64,000 nt of DNA from Ornithinibacillus massiliensis. GTDB lineage: Bacteria > Bacillota > Bacilli > Bacillales > Amphibacillaceae. This document shows positions 17,471-27,606 of the stretch, piece after piece; within the stretch, counting starts at the first letter, position 1, and each line of letters starts with the position of its first letter. Position numbers and translations under genes: made by a program. The notes beneath the pieces were generated by a model. The model had not been told where the DNA came from and searched no databases. It worked only from the letters and a program-made list of their open reading frames with translations. The stretch covers positions 1-64,000 of the forward strand of contig NZ_JAGXBY010000002.1 of assembly GCF_018310345.1 (NCBI RefSeq). Direction: 5' to 3'.

Positions 17471-18244
17471 ATGGGAACTATTCATTACGAATTGCATGGG
17501 CATGTTGCGACATTAACCATTCAAAGTCCACCTGCTAATGCATTATCTAGCAAACTTTTGAATGCGCTTTCTGAGAAGTTGGATGTAATTGAGTCAGATG
17601 AGAAAGTGAAGGCTATTCTTTTGAAAGGTGAAGGCCGATTCTTTTCAGCAGGGGCTGATATTAAAGAGTTTACTTCTTTACAGGAAGCCTCAGACTATCA
17701 ATCGCTTTCTGAATTCGGTCAACAACTATTTGACCGAATAGAGAACTTTTCAGTCCCTGTAATTGCAGTAATTCATGGTGCGGCTTTAGGTGGCGGGATG
17801 GAACTTGCGATGGCATGCCATATCAGAATTGCTACGAACAATGCAAAGTTAGGCCTGCCAGAGCTGTCCCTAGGAATAATACCTGGTTTTGCTGGAACAC
17901 AACGCCTTCCACAATATGTTGGGACAGCAAAAGCATATGAAATGATTTTAACTGGTGAACCAATCACGGCTCACGAGGCTTATCAATTTGGATTAGTTAA
18001 TCGTGTTGTCGATGAAGAACAATTATTAGATGCTGCAACAGAACTAGCAGAAAAAATCGCTTCAAAGAGCAAGCCAACGATTACTAGAATAATGCAGTTA
18101 ATTCCATATGCAAAGACAGAGCGATTTGCAAATGGTGTCAAAGCGGAAGCAGAAGCATTTGGCAAGATATTTGGATCAGAAGATGCAAAAGAAGGGGTTC
18201 AAGCTTTCATTGAAAAACGAAAGCCTAACTTTATAGATAAATAG
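17471..18244 (+). CDS. fadB: Enoyl-CoA hydratase
   Basis: 257 residues, crotonase family. The oxyanion-hole segments GEGRFFSAGADIKEF and HGAALGGGMELAMAC and the catalytic Glu region LGLPELSLGIIPGFAGTQRL are present. It hydrates enoyl-CoA in beta-oxidation. It lies between fadR and etfB as in B. subtilis (YsiB) and has an AAAAAGGGG site. Confidence 0.93.
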   Translation: MGTIHYELHGHVATLTIQSPPANALSSKLLNALSEKLDVIESDEKVKAILLKGEGRFFSAGADIKEFTSLQEASDYQSLSEFGQQLFDRIENFSVPVIAVIHGAALGGGMELAMACHIRIATNNAKLGLPELSLGIIPGFAGTQRLPQYVGTAKAYEMILTGEPITAHEAYQFGLVNRVVDEEQLLDAATELAEKIASKSKPTITRIMQLIPYAKTERFANGVKAEAEAFGKIFGSEDAKEGVQAFIEKRKPNFIDK

Positions 18245-18265
18245 TAAACAAGAGGAGGAACTCAG

Positions 18266-19039
18266 ATGAATATTTATGTGTTAGTAAAAAAGACCTTTGA
18301 CACAGAAGAAAAAATCGTCGTGACAAATGGTCAAATCGAGGATGATGGTGCAGAATTTATCATTAACCCATATGATGAATATGCAGTAGAAGAAGCAATC
18401 AAACAACGTGATGAGCATGGTGGGGAAGTCACAGTTGTGACAATAGGTGATGAAGATTCAGAAAAACAACTACGTACTGCTCTAGCTATGGGAGCTGATA
18501 AGGCAGTACTAATTAATACAGAAGATGACTTAGAAGATGGAGATCAATTTACCACTACAAAGATATTGGAAGCGTTCTTTGAAGATAAAGAAGTTGATTT
18601 AATATTAGCTGGTAATGTTGCAATTGATGAGGCAAGTGGGCAAGTAGGTCCTAGACTAGCTGAGCGTTTAGGCATTAACTATGTAACGACCATTACTAGC
18701 CTTACTATTGATGGGAACACAGTGAGCATCGATAAAGATGTGGAGGGAGATGTTGAGAAAATCGAAACATCTTTACCATTATTAGTTACATGTCAACAAG
18801 GCTTAAATGAACCAAGATATCCTTCTTTACCAGGTATTATGAAAGCGAAGAAGAAGCCGTTAGAAGAATTAGAAATCGACGATTTAGATTTAGATGAGGA
18901 TGAACTAGAGCCTAAAACAAAGACGATAGATATATTCTTACCACCAGAAAAAGAGGCTGGAAGAGTATTAGAAGGCGAGTTAGAGGAGCAAGTAAAGGAG
19001 CTTGTTTCGCTGCTAAGAAACGAAGCGAAAGTACTTTAA
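18266..19039 (+). CDS. etfB: Electron transfer flavoprotein, beta subunit
   Basis: 257 residues. It has the EtfB N-terminus MNIYVLVKKTFD, the INPYDEYAVEEA segment, ALAMGADKAVLI and the C-terminal recognition region with GLNEPRYPSLPGIMKAKKK. Together with EtfA it carries electrons from acyl-CoA dehydrogenases to the quinone pool. A strong AAGAGGAGG site; 21 bases separate it from etfA. Confidence 0.95.
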   Translation: MNIYVLVKKTFDTEEKIVVTNGQIEDDGAEFIINPYDEYAVEEAIKQRDEHGGEVTVVTIGDEDSEKQLRTALAMGADKAVLINTEDDLEDGDQFTTTKILEAFFEDKEVDLILAGNVAIDEASGQVGPRLAERLGINYVTTITSLTIDGNTVSIDKDVEGDVEKIETSLPLLVTCQQGLNEPRYPSLPGIMKAKKKPLEELEIDDLDLDEDELEPKTKTIDIFLPPEKEAGRVLEGELEEQVKELVSLLRNEAKVL

Positions 19040-19060
19040 TGACGGAAAGGAGCAATTAGG

Positions 19061-20035
19061 ATGAGTGAAAAATTACTAGTTATAGGTGAATCGAGAGATG
19101 GCGTGCTACGTAATGTTACTTTCGAAGCAATCGCTGCAGCGAAAAAAATAAATAACGATGCAGAAATCGTTGGTGTACTCTGTGGAAGTGATGAATTAGA
19201 ATCGCTTGCACAAGAAATGATATATTATGGGGCGGATAGAGTAGTAACCGTTAAAGATGAAAAGCTAGCCTCCTATACTTCTGATGGCTATGGTCAGGCG
19301 GTATTATCAATCATTAAGGATGAAGAACCATACGGTATTGTAATGGGACATACTGCTATTGGAAAAGATTTAACTCCTAAAATTGCAAGTAAATTGGAAT
19401 CGGGGTTAGTATCAGATGCTGTTGATATAACCCATGATGGTGATGAGGTTGTTTTCACTAGACCGATTTACTCTGGTAAAGCTTTTGAGAAAAAAGTTGT
19501 TACTGAGGGTATTGTATTTGTTACTATCAGACCGAACAATATTCAAGCTTTAGAACGAGATGAATCACGAACTGGTGAAGTGCAAGATAAAGCCGTTGAT
19601 ATTACGGACTTACGTACTGTAATTAAAGAAGTATTACGAAAAGCTACAGATGGTGTTGATTTGTCTGAAGCGAAGGTTGTTGTTGCTGGTGGACGTGGTG
19701 TGAAAAGTGCTGATGGTTTTAAACCATTATATGAGCTTGCTGAAGTATTAGGTGGTGCAGTAGGTGCATCCCGTGGAGCTTGTGATGCAGACTACTGTGA
19801 TTATTCGTTACAAATTGGTCAAACGGGTAAAGTAGTAACCCCAGACCTATACATTGCGGTAGGTATCTCTGGAGCGATCCAACATCTAGCTGGAATGTCC
19901 AACTCGAAAGTAATCGTTGCCATCAACAAAGACCCAGAAGCAAACATCTTTAATGTAGCTGACTATGGAATTGTGGGAGACTTATTCGAAATCGTACCAC
20001 TGCTTACAGAAGAAATTAAAAAGTTAAAAGCTTAA
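19061..20035 (+). CDS. etfA: Electron transfer flavoprotein, alpha subunit
   Basis: 324 residues. The C-terminal FAD-binding domain is complete: [50 protein letters not shown] and the [20 protein letters not shown] region. It binds the catalytic FAD of the ETF heterodimer. Last gene of the fatty-acid operon; the 337-base gap after it carries a folded segment rather than a classic terminator. Confidence 0.95.
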   Translation: MSEKLLVIGESRDGVLRNVTFEAIAAAKKINNDAEIVGVLCGSDELESLAQEMIYYGADRVVTVKDEKLASYTSDGYGQAVLSIIKDEEPYGIVMGHTAIGKDLTPKIASKLESGLVSDAVDITHDGDEVVFTRPIYSGKAFEKKVVTEGIVFVTIRPNNIQALERDESRTGEVQDKAVDITDLRTVIKEVLRKATDGVDLSEAKVVVAGGRGVKSADGFKPLYELAEVLGGAVGASRGACDADYCDYSLQIGQTGKVVTPDLYIAVGISGAIQHLAGMSNSKVIVAINKDPEANIFNVADYGIVGDLFEIVPLLTEEIKKLKA

Positions 20036-20099
20036 CTAATTAATTGTTAAACTGTACCAGTCTCTAAGTCATTATACGATCGAATTTTAGCTGTATTAG

Positions 20100-20208
20100 A
20101 CAGCCCGGAGTACAAGCTGATTTCTGGTAGAGGGTAATCGAGACCTACAGAGCATCTTTAAGGTGCTTCCCTAACCCTACTTGAAGAATAGCGTGTATTC
20201 GGGGCTGT
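20100..20208 (+). ncRNA. Candidate structured RNA between etfA and trxA
   Basis: A 14-position outer stem with one mismatch (ACAGCCCGGAGTAC, 20100-20113; GTATTCGGGGCTGT, 20195-20208) encloses GTAG-a-GGGT (20127-20135) paired with ACCCTAC (20174-20180). Inside that is AGCATC/GGTGCT (20151-20156; 20162-20167) with a UUUAA loop. The pairings nest consistently. There is no T-run, so it is not a simple terminator. It could be an mRNA leader or tail element, a small RNA, or a non-coding repeat copy. It does not match any riboswitch I recognise. Confidence 0.4.
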
Positions 20209-20372
20209 GTGCTTGTTTAAATAACTAAATCAAATAGAATTATTGGTTACATCATCTCGAATGATATTGTATTTTTATTAGGATAAGAAACCTAAGATTA
20301 AGCAAACTGTTAGTAAGGTTTGTAAATTTAATGGTATACTTTTGTTGAATTGAAGTAAAAGGAGGAATTAGA

Positions 20373-20687
20373 GTGGCTATTAAAAATGTATCTGATCAAA
20401 ACTTTGCAGATGAAACCTCTAAAGGTTTAGTATTAGCTGATTTCTGGGCACCATGGTGTGGTCCTTGTAAAATGATAGCTCCAGTTCTAGAAGAAATAGA
20501 TGGAGAAATGTCAGAAAAAGTGCAAATCGTTAAACTTGATGTAGACGAAAACCAAGAAACAGCAAGTAAATTTGGTGTTATGAGTATTCCAACATTATTA
20601 TTATTCAAAGATGGTAATGTAGTTGACCAAGTAATTGGATTCCAACCTAAAGAAGCTTTAGTGGAATTAATCAATAAACACGCTTAA
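20373..20687 (+). CDS. trxA: Thioredoxin
   Basis: 104 residues from a GTG after AAAGGAGGAAT. The redox motif WCGPC is at residues 28-32, and the cis-proline loop appears as MSIPT near residue 73. It reduces protein disulphides in the cytosol. Monocistronic, with its own terminator. Confidence 0.97.
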   Translation: MAIKNVSDQNFADETSKGLVLADFWAPWCGPCKMIAPVLEEIDGEMSEKVQIVKLDVDENQETASKFGVMSIPTLLLFKDGNVVDQVIGFQPKEALVELINKHA

Positions 20688-20709
20688 GTCTATACTGATT
20701 ATGAAAGAT

Positions 20710-20749
20710 AAACAATCCCTTGTTGCAGCATGTGACAGGGGATTGTTTT
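20710..20749 (+). terminator. Intrinsic terminator of trxA
   Basis: AAACAATCCC-TGT pairs with ACA-GGGATTGTTT, ending in TTTTC. Confidence 0.8.
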
Positions 20750-20783
20750 CTACCGCCATTATAACCTTTAAGGAATGACGATA

Positions 20784-22589
20784 ATGAACCAGAATATCCA
20801 AGAAAAACTAGCAGTATTACCAGCAAAGCCCGGTTGCTATTTAATGAAGGATAGACATAATACAGTAATCTATGTAGGTAAGTCCAAACTACTGAAAAGC
20901 CGTGTCCGTTCTTATTTCACTGGTGCACATGACCAAAAGACACAGCGGTTAGTACAGGAAATTGAGGATTTTGAATATATCATCACGTCTTCAGAAATAG
21001 AAGCCCTTATTTTAGAAATGAATTTAATAAAGAAATATGATCCGAAATATAATGTTATGCTGAAGGATGATAAGTCTTATCCCTATTTAAAAATAACCGC
21101 AGAGAGACATCCTAGGTTAGTCATAACACGTAAAGTTAAAAAAGATAAAGGAAAGTATTTTGGCCCTTATCCGAACGTAATTGCTGCTAGAGAAACGAAA
21201 AAACTATTAGATCGATTGTATCCATTGCGAAAATGTAATAATCCTCCGGGAAAACCTTGCTTGTATTACCATATGGATCAGTGTCTTGCGTGTGGTAATG
21301 AACCACCTAATGAGAGCTTTTATAAAGATATTGTACAAGAGATTCAATCATTTCTCCAAGGTGGATTCAAGCATATAAAACAAACACTTACACAAAAAAT
21401 GCAAGCTGCTAGTGAACAATTAAACTTTGAACGGGCAAAGGAACTACGTGATCAAATCCAGCATATTGAAGTTGTTATGGAACAGCAGAAGATGACATTA
21501 AATGATAGATTAGACCGGGATGTATTTGGTTATAGCTATGACAAAGGATGGATGTGTATCCAAGTGTTCTTTATCCGTCAAGGAAAGTTAATAGAACGAG
21601 ATGTTTCCGTTTTTCCTTTCTTTGATGAGGCAGAGGATACGTTTCTTAGTTTCATTGGTAGATTCTATCTCCATGAAAATCATCCGAAACCAAAGCAGAT
21701 TTTCGTTCCTATTGGTACAGATACCAAGGTTTTAGAAGAACTTTTAGAGATAGATGTACACACGCCATATCGAGGTAGAAAAAAAGAGTTAGTCGAATTG
21801 GCGATGGAAAATGCTAAGGCTTCTTTATCAGAGAAATTCTCTATTATTGAACGAGATGAAGAAAGAACTATTTTAGCAGTAGAGAAGCTTGGACAAGCAT
21901 TGAATATTGAAATTCCACATCGTATAGAAGCGTTTGATAATTCCAATATTCAAGGTACAGATCCGGTTTCGGCAATGGTTGTGTTTGTGGATGGAAAGCC
22001 GAGCAGGAAGGATTATCGAAAATATAAGATTAAAGATGTGCAAGGCCCAGATGACTATGAAACGATGCGCGAAGTGATTAGACGAAGGTATACACGCGTT
22101 TTAAAAGAGTCACTACCATTGCCGGATTTAGTGATCGTAGATGGTGGTAAAGGGCAAATGAGTGCAGCATTAGATGTGTTAGAAAATGAATTAGGATTAG
22201 ATATCCCATTATGTGGGCTTGCTAAAGACGATAAACATAGAACTAGTGAATTGCTGTACGGGTTTTCGCCTGCTGTAGTCCCGTTATCTAGACAATCTCA
22301 AGAGTTCTATTTGATTCAACGCATTCAAGATGAGGTTCACCGTTTTGCCATTACGTTCCATAGGCAATTAAGAGGAAAGAATCTTTTCCAATCCGAATTA
22401 GATAAGATTCCAGGCGTTGGAGAAAAAAGAAGAAAGCTATTATTATCCCATTTTAAATCGGTAAAAGAAATACGCAATGCAAAGGTAGAAGAGATTACGA
22501 AGCTAGGAATACCACACAACATTGCAGAGATTGTTTTAACGCATTTAAATGAGGAGAAAAAAGAAGAGGATGCAAAAGACGAATCCTAA
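20784..22589 (+). CDS. uvrC: UvrABC system protein C
   Basis: 601 residues from ATG 20784; the upstream in-frame ATG at 20775 touches the AAGGA site and is unlikely. An N-terminal GIY-YIG nuclease (PGCYLMKD... [18 protein letters not shown]) makes the 3' cut. The UVR coiled coil ([17 protein letters not shown]) is near residue 215. The RNase H-like 5'-cutting domain has [12 protein letters not shown] and IVDGGKGQ, and C-terminal helix-hairpin-helix repeats (PGVGEKRR) follow. It performs dual incision in nucleotide excision repair. Confidence 0.96.
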   Translation: MNQNIQEKLAVLPAKPGCYLMKDRHNTVIYVGKSKLLKSRVRSYFTGAHDQKTQRLVQEIEDFEYIITSSEIEALILEMNLIKKYDPKYNVMLKDDKSYPYLKITAERHPRLVITRKVKKDKGKYFGPYPNVIAARETKKLLDRLYPLRKCNNPPGKPCLYYHMDQCLACGNEPPNESFYKDIVQEIQSFLQGGFKHIKQTLTQKMQAASEQLNFERAKELRDQIQHIEVVMEQQKMTLNDRLDRDVFGYSYDKGWMCIQVFFIRQGKLIERDVSVFPFFDEAEDTFLSFIGRFYLHENHPKPKQIFVPIGTDTKVLEELLEIDVHTPYRGRKKELVELAMENAKASLSEKFSIIERDEERTILAVEKLGQALNIEIPHRIEAFDNSNIQGTDPVSAMVVFVDGKPSRKDYRKYKIKDVQGPDDYETMREVIRRRYTRVLKESLPLPDLVIVDGGKGQMSAALDVLENELGLDIPLCGLAKDDKHRTSELLYGFSPAVVPLSRQSQEFYLIQRIQDEVHRFAITFHRQLRGKNLFQSELDKIPGVGEKRRKLLLSHFKSVKEIRNAKVEEITKLGIPHNIAEIVLTHLNEEKKEEDAKDES

Positions 22590-22668
22590 AGCAAAATGGA
22601 TAAGTCTATGCGTCCTCTTCTTTTCGTACCAAATAGAGCTGACTTCACTCAGGCGTCATAGACATCGT

Positions 22669-23106
22669 TTAATCGACAAATAGAACGGTAAATTCAACTT
22701 GATGAATTTTTGCTCTTACTTCTTCAACACATTCACACTCAACATTTTTTAGTATAGAAATTGCCTCTGCTAGAAATCCAGCTTCTAATCGAAATTCTGT
22801 ATTTATTGGCATTTTCAAACGCTGAACAACGGAATCGGCTAGGAGATGAAATTCTAATTTGTTATTTTTCTCCTTAAATAACTCAAGCCGCCCCCAACCC
22901 ATTTTCTCGAAGAAATAGATGACATCCCCCATGGATTGGAAATTAAATTTTCTTGCTAGGCCTTTCCCCATAAAATAAAGTAGGGCATCTGCCTCGGATC
23001 CAAATACTTCTGGTAAGCCTATGTATCGTACGACGTCATATCCAGCACCAGTCGATTGAATCTTATCCAATATTTCTACTGGAAGTTTCTCTTGTTTTTT
23101 CTGCAT
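22669..23106 (-). CDS. yslB: YslB/DUF2507 family protein
   Basis: 145 residues. The sequence, including RYIGLPEVFGSEADALLYFMG and GRLELFKEKNNKLEF, fits the DUF2507 family typified by B. subtilis YslB, which lies at the same place between uvrC and sdhC. Its alpha/beta layout resembles small-ligand sensor domains. The function is not established. It is convergent with uvrC and divergent from the sdh operon. Confidence 0.85.
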   Translation of the reverse strand: MQKKQEKLPVEILDKIQSTGAGYDVVRYIGLPEVFGSEADALLYFMGKGLARKFNFQSMGDVIYFFEKMGWGRLELFKEKNNKLEFHLLADSVVQRLKMPINTEFRLEAGFLAEAISILKNVECECVEEVRAKIHQVEFTVLFVD

Positions 23107-23248
23107 AGCTAGATTCCTTCCTGTATGTAAAAAGTCACATATTACATTATAAGTATACTCTTATTATCTATGCATTTTCATTATTTCGCAAGACTTACTA
23201 TTAAGATGTAAGCGATTTAAATTTACCGAAAAATTGGGTTACCTTTTC

Positions 23249-23277
23249 TTGACGCTAATTGGAGATAGTCGTACAAT
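23249..23277 (+). promoter_or_regulatory. Promoter of sdhCAB (sigma-A type)
   Basis: TTGACG (23249-23254) and TACAAT (23272-23277) are separated by 17 bases. The leader to sdhC is about 100 bases long. Confidence 0.65.
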
Positions 23278-23386
23278 AAACATGTTGCAAATTCTACATT
23301 TTAGTGAAAATAGTTTTATTCTATTTTATCTAAAATGTCAGACTATTAACTAAATCAAACATCAGAAGAACTAAGGGGGGTATTAC

Positions 23387-24004
23387 ATGGCGGAACATAG
23401 GGAGTATTTCTACAGAAGGTTACACTCATTATTAGGTGTAGTTCCTATCGGGTTATTTTTGATTAACCACTTAGTAGTTAATCACTTTGCTGTATATGGG
23501 GAAGAAAGCTTTAATAAAGCTGCAAGCTTTATGCACAATCTTCCATTTGTACTAGCATTAGAAATCTTTGTTATTTACTTACCAATCTTATTCCATGCAA
23601 TTTTAGGGGTTTATATTGTTTTTGTTGCAAAGAACAATGTCAGACGTTATGGCTTTTTCCGTAACTGGCTATTCTACTTGCAACGTGTAACAGGTATTAT
23701 TACGTTAGTATTTATTGCATGGCATGTATTTGAAACTCGTGTGCAAGTGGCTCTAGGTGCTGATTTAGATTACAGCTTAATGGAAGGGATTTTAACTAAT
23801 CCAGTTATGTTCTGGTTTTATGTTATTGGTGTTCTTTCTGCTGTATTCCATTTCTCTAATGGATTATGGGGCTTCTTTGTTTCTTGGGGAATTGCACAAT
23901 CACCAAGATCACAAAAAATTGTTACATATGCTACTCTAATTGTCTTTTTAGTAGTAAGTTATATTGGTATCAGAACACTAATTACTTTTGCTTATGGAGT
24001 GTAA
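23387..24004 (+). CDS. sdhC: Succinate dehydrogenase cytochrome b558 subunit
   Basis: 205 residues with five membrane helices and the conserved histidines that hold two haems (FLINHLVVNHF, LFHAILG, WHVFETR, FHFSNGLW). It anchors SdhAB to the membrane and passes electrons to menaquinone. First gene of sdhCAB, preceded by AAGGGGGG. Confidence 0.95.
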   Translation: MAEHREYFYRRLHSLLGVVPIGLFLINHLVVNHFAVYGEESFNKAASFMHNLPFVLALEIFVIYLPILFHAILGVYIVFVAKNNVRRYGFFRNWLFYLQRVTGIITLVFIAWHVFETRVQVALGADLDYSLMEGILTNPVMFWFYVIGVLSAVFHFSNGLWGFFVSWGIAQSPRSQKIVTYATLIVFLVVSYIGIRTLITFAYGV

Positions 24005-24032
24005 GAAAAGAGAGAGGGAGTGAGGTTTCATA

Positions 24033-25784
24033 ATGAGTAACCGTAAAATCGCTGTAGTTGGCGGAGGCTTAGCTGGCCTTATGGCAACAATTAAAGCTGC
24101 TGAAGCTGGTGTAAGCGTTGACTTATTTTCCATTGTACCAGTAAAACGTTCTCACTCTGTTTGTGCCCAAGGTGGTATTAATGGTGCAGTAAACACAAAA
24201 GGGGAAGGAGACTCTCCATTAATACACTTTGATGATACGGTTTATGGAGGAGACTTCTTGGCCAATCAACCACCAGTAAAAGCAATGTGTGAAGCGGCAC
24301 CCGGAATTATCAATATGCTTGACCGTATGGGTGTAATGTTTAACCGTACTCCTGAGGGTCTTCTTGATTTCCGTCGTTTTGGAGGTACACAACATCACCG
24401 TACTGCTTTTGCTGGGGCAACAACAGGTCAGCAATTATTATATGCATTAGATGAACAAGTTCGTCGTTATGAAGTAGAGGGACTAGTAACGAAGTATGAA
24501 GGTTGGGAATTCCTTGGTGCTGTACTGGATGATGAAGGTGTTGGACGTGGTATTGTAGCGCAAAACATGAAGACGCATGAAATCAAATCGTTCCCATCTG
24601 ATGCGACCATTATGGCTACTGGGGGACCAGGAATCATCTTTGGTAAATCTACTAATTCTATGATTAACACTGGATCTGCTGCTAGTATCTTGTACCAGCA
24701 AGGTGCAAAATATGCCAACGGTGAATTCATTCAGATCCACCCTACTGCAATTCCAGGAGATGATAAGCTTCGTTTAATGAGTGAATCAGCTCGTGGTGAA
24801 GGTGGACGTGTATGGACATACAAAGATGGTGAGCCTTGGTACTTCCTAGAGGAGAAATATCCTGCTTATGGAAACCTAGTTCCACGTGACATCGCGACAC
24901 GTGAAATCTTTGATGTATGTGTGAATCAGAAACTTGGAATCAATGGCGAGAACATGGTTTATCTTGACTTGTCACATAAAGATCCGAAAGAACTAGACGT
25001 TAAACTTGGTGGTATTATTGAAATTTACGAGAAATTCGTAGGTGAAGATCCACGTAAAGTTCCGATGAAAATTTTCCCGGCGGTTCACTATTCTATGGGT
25101 GGACTATGGGTGGACTATAATCAAATGACTAGTATTCCAGGTATCTTCGCTGCTGGAGAATGTGATTATTCACAGCACGGTGCAAACCGCTTAGGTGCAA
25201 ACTCCTTGTTATCCGCTATCTATGGCGGTATGGTAGCTGGACCAAAAGCTATTGAATATATAGATGGTCTTTCTAAACATGTAGAAGATCTGGACACGAG
25301 TCTATTTGAAAATCGTGTTAAAGAGGAAGAAGAAAAATTTGAAGCTCTCATGAACATGAGTGGCGAAGAAAATGCATACCAAATTCACCAAGAACTAGGT
25401 GAATGGATGACAGATAATGTTACGGTTGTACGTGAAAATGCGAAACTACTTAAAACCGATGAAAAGATTCAAGAACTACTAGAGCGTTGGGATAATATTA
25501 ATATCAACGATACCTCTCGTTGGAATAACCAAGGTGTAATGTTTACTCGCCAGCTTAAAAATATGCTTCACTTAGCACGTGTTATTACAATTGGTGCTTA
25601 TAATCGTAATGAAAGTCGTGGTGCACATTATAAACCGGAATTCCCAGAACGTAATGATGAGGAATGGTTAAAGACAACAATTGCAGAATTTGATGCAAAA
25701 GAAAATGCACCAGTATTCTCATATGAAGATGTCGATGTATCGTTGATTCCACCACGTAAACGTGATTATACGAAAAAGCACTAA
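24033..25784 (+). CDS. sdhA: Succinate dehydrogenase flavoprotein subunit
   Basis: 583 residues. The FAD-binding Rossmann motif VVGGGLAGLMATIKAAE opens the protein. SHSVCAQGGINGAVN, the site of covalent FAD attachment to His in the family, and the active-site segments IQIHPTAIPG and RLGANSLLSAIYGG are intact. It oxidises succinate to fumarate in the citric acid cycle. Confidence 0.97.
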   Translation: MSNRKIAVVGGGLAGLMATIKAAEAGVSVDLFSIVPVKRSHSVCAQGGINGAVNTKGEGDSPLIHFDDTVYGGDFLANQPPVKAMCEAAPGIINMLDRMGVMFNRTPEGLLDFRRFGGTQHHRTAFAGATTGQQLLYALDEQVRRYEVEGLVTKYEGWEFLGAVLDDEGVGRGIVAQNMKTHEIKSFPSDATIMATGGPGIIFGKSTNSMINTGSAASILYQQGAKYANGEFIQIHPTAIPGDDKLRLMSESARGEGGRVWTYKDGEPWYFLEEKYPAYGNLVPRDIATREIFDVCVNQKLGINGENMVYLDLSHKDPKELDVKLGGIIEIYEKFVGEDPRKVPMKIFPAVHYSMGGLWVDYNQMTSIPGIFAAGECDYSQHGANRLGANSLLSAIYGGMVAGPKAIEYIDGLSKHVEDLDTSLFENRVKEEEEKFEALMNMSGEENAYQIHQELGEWMTDNVTVVRENAKLLKTDEKIQELLERWDNININDTSRWNNQGVMFTRQLKNMLHLARVITIGAYNRNESRGAHYKPEFPERNDEEWLKTTIAEFDAKENAPVFSYEDVDVSLIPPRKRDYTKKH

Positions 25785-25820
25785 GACGGAATACAAAATA
25801 GTGAAGGGAGTAAACTGAAA

Positions 25821-26585
25821 ATGGCTGAACAAAAGACTGTTACATTTATTATTACGCGTCAAGATAGCCCAGATTCTGCTCCATATAATGAAACATTTAA
25901 TGTGCCATATCGTAAAAATATGAACATTATCTCTGGGTTAATGGAAATTCGTAAAAATCCTGTAAATGCTAATGGGGAAAAAACAACACCAGTAGCATGG
26001 GATATGAACTGTTTAGAAGAGGTTTGTGGTGCATGTTCCATGGTAATAAATGGTGTGCCAAGACAATCATGTGCAGCTTTAGTGGATGAACTAGAGCAGC
26101 CTATTCGTCTTGAGCCGATGTCTACATTCCCAGTAGTTCGTGATCTAGTTATTGACCGTGAGCGTATGTTTGATGCATTAAAACAGGTTAAAGCTTGGAT
26201 CCCAATTGATGGTACGTACGATTTAGGTCCTGGACCTCGTATGCCAGAGAAAAAACGTCAATGGGCTTATGAACTATCAAAATGTATGACTTGTGGTGTC
26301 TGCTTAGAAGCTTGTCCAAATGTTAATGACAAATCTAACTTTATCGGACCAGCAGCAATCTCTCAAGCTCGTTTATTTAACTCACATCCAACAGGTGAGA
26401 TGAATGCAAGTGAAAGATTAGAAGGATTAATGGAAGAGGGAGGACTAGTTGGTTGTGGTAATGCACAAAACTGTGTCCAAGTTTGTCCGAAAGGTATTCC
26501 ATTGACCACTTCTATTGCAGCGATGAACCGTGCAGCTACTGTCCAATCGTTCAAGAACTTCTTTGGCAGTGACAACGCACATTAA
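25821..26585 (+). CDS. sdhB: Succinate dehydrogenase iron-sulfur subunit
   Basis: 254 residues. It carries the [2Fe-2S] motif CLEEVCGACSMVINGVPRQS (next residue C), the [4Fe-4S] motif CMTCGVCLEACP and the [3Fe-4S] region CGNAQNC...CPKG. It relays electrons from SdhA to SdhC. The operon ends at a strong terminator. Confidence 0.97.
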   Translation: MAEQKTVTFIITRQDSPDSAPYNETFNVPYRKNMNIISGLMEIRKNPVNANGEKTTPVAWDMNCLEEVCGACSMVINGVPRQSCAALVDELEQPIRLEPMSTFPVVRDLVIDRERMFDALKQVKAWIPIDGTYDLGPGPRMPEKKRQWAYELSKCMTCGVCLEACPNVNDKSNFIGPAAISQARLFNSHPTGEMNASERLEGLMEEGGLVGCGNAQNCVQVCPKGIPLTTSIAAMNRAATVQSFKNFFGSDNAH

Positions 26586-26600
26586 TATGCTTTTACAACA

Positions 26601-26636
26601 AGACCCTTACCGAATAACATGGTAGGGGTCTTTTTT
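26601..26636 (+). terminator. Intrinsic terminator of sdhCAB
   Basis: AGACCCTTACC pairs with GGTAGGGGTCT, followed by a T-run. Confidence 0.9.
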
Positions 26637-26658
26637 ATCAATGGAGGGGAAGTTAGCT

Positions 26659-27129
26659 ATGGGGAAAATTTCATATATTGAGGATTTTGAAGCTTGGAAA
26701 GCAGAATTCTTTTTTTCTATTCCGATTCGTATTCGTTTTTCAGAAACAGATATGTTCGGGCATGTGAATAATGTTAGCCCATTTATATATTTTGAAGAGG
26801 CGCGTATCGAGTATTTAAAATCTGTTGGATTGTTTGATAATGCGTCTAGCACAGAGGGGATTCCAATTGTGGCTGATTTGCAGTGTGATTATCATAAGCA
26901 ATTGTATTTTCAGGATAGTCTTAGAATCTATGTAAAAGCAGCACACGTCGGTACTACCTCCTTTGATATCCATTACATGGGTGTCAATCAAAAGGAAGAG
27001 GTATGTTTAACTGGAAGAGGGAGAATAGTCTATATTAATCCGGAAAGTGGCAGACCGATTAAGCTTGGAGAAGAAATAAAAGATAAATTAATGATGGTAA
27101 CCAATGAACATATAAAACCGACTTCCTAA
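26659..27129 (+). CDS. ysmA: Acyl-CoA thioesterase, hotdog fold (YsmA)
   Basis: 156 residues from ATG 26659; the earlier in-frame ATG at 26641 forms part of the GGAGGGG ribosome site. The 4HBT pattern is clear: IRIRFSETDMFGHVNNVSPF with the catalytic Asp of ETDMFGHVNN, then the long helix FEEARIEYLKSVG. Such enzymes cleave acyl-CoA thioesters; the chain preference is unknown. It sits between sdhB and gerE as ysmA does in B. subtilis. Confidence 0.85.
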   Translation: MGKISYIEDFEAWKAEFFFSIPIRIRFSETDMFGHVNNVSPFIYFEEARIEYLKSVGLFDNASSTEGIPIVADLQCDYHKQLYFQDSLRIYVKAAHVGTTSFDIHYMGVNQKEEVCLTGRGRIVYINPESGRPIKLGEEIKDKLMMVTNEHIKPTS

Positions 27130-27150
27130 AAAGGAAAGTCGGTTTCTTTT
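27115..27150. terminator. Bidirectional terminator between ysmA and gerE
   Basis: AAACCGACTTCC pairs with GGAAAGTCGGTTT, with T-runs on both strands. It overlaps the ysmA stop codon. Confidence 0.8.
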
Positions 27151-27373
27151 AGAGCTTTAATTCGCCCATACGGATAAGCTCTACAACTGCCTGTGAACGC
27201 CCCTTGACTCCTAATTTTTGCATAGCATTTGAAATATGGTTACGGACAGTTTTTTCAGATATAAACAATTCCTGGGCAATTTCTTTAGTTGTTTTGTCCT
27301 GAACTAAGAGTTCGAATACTTCTTTTTCTCGTTTAGTTAATAACTGCTTCGGTTTGTACTCGTTGTCCTTCAA
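27149..27373 (-). CDS. gerE: Spore germination/coat regulator GerE
   Basis: 74 residues from a TTG after AAGGAGGGG. It is essentially one LuxR-type helix-turn-helix: LTKREKEVFELLVQDKTTKE, then IAQELFISEKTVRNHISNAM. GerE is the last regulator of the mother-cell programme and tunes coat-gene expression with sigma-K. The upstream region has a fitting sigma-K promoter, and the position after ysmA matches B. subtilis. Confidence 0.95.
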   Translation of the reverse strand: MKDNEYKPKQLLTKREKEVFELLVQDKTTKEIAQELFISEKTVRNHISNAMQKLGVKGRSQAVVELIRMGELKL

Positions 27374-27434
27374 ATGTTAACCCCTCCTTGCTGTCATAGA
27401 GCTGCATGACGAAGGGAAATTATTTAGTCACTAA

Positions 27435-27461
27435 TAGCTTATGTGATGAACCATAAACGGT
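27435..27461 (-). promoter_or_regulatory. Putative sigma-K promoter of gerE
   Basis: On the minus strand CATAAGCTA matches the sigma-K -10 pattern (CATA...TA). An ACC element lies 15 bases upstream. gerE is sigma-K-dependent in B. subtilis, which supports the call. Confidence 0.5.
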
Positions 27462-27606
27462 GCGCACATTTCTCGCTTGGGAAAAATATATTAATATACA
27501 CCTTTTTTTCTTTAGAAGTATAGTTTTTGAAAATAATTTATTAGTTTTTCGAGCTTTTATGATAAAATATGACTATATATTGAATGGAAGTTCAGGAGGT
27601 AAAGTC

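Noticed and set aside
20036..20372. Known riboswitch upstream of trxA
   Set aside because: The fold at 20100-20208 lacks sequence signatures of the riboswitch classes I know, and thioredoxin genes are not usual riboswitch targets.
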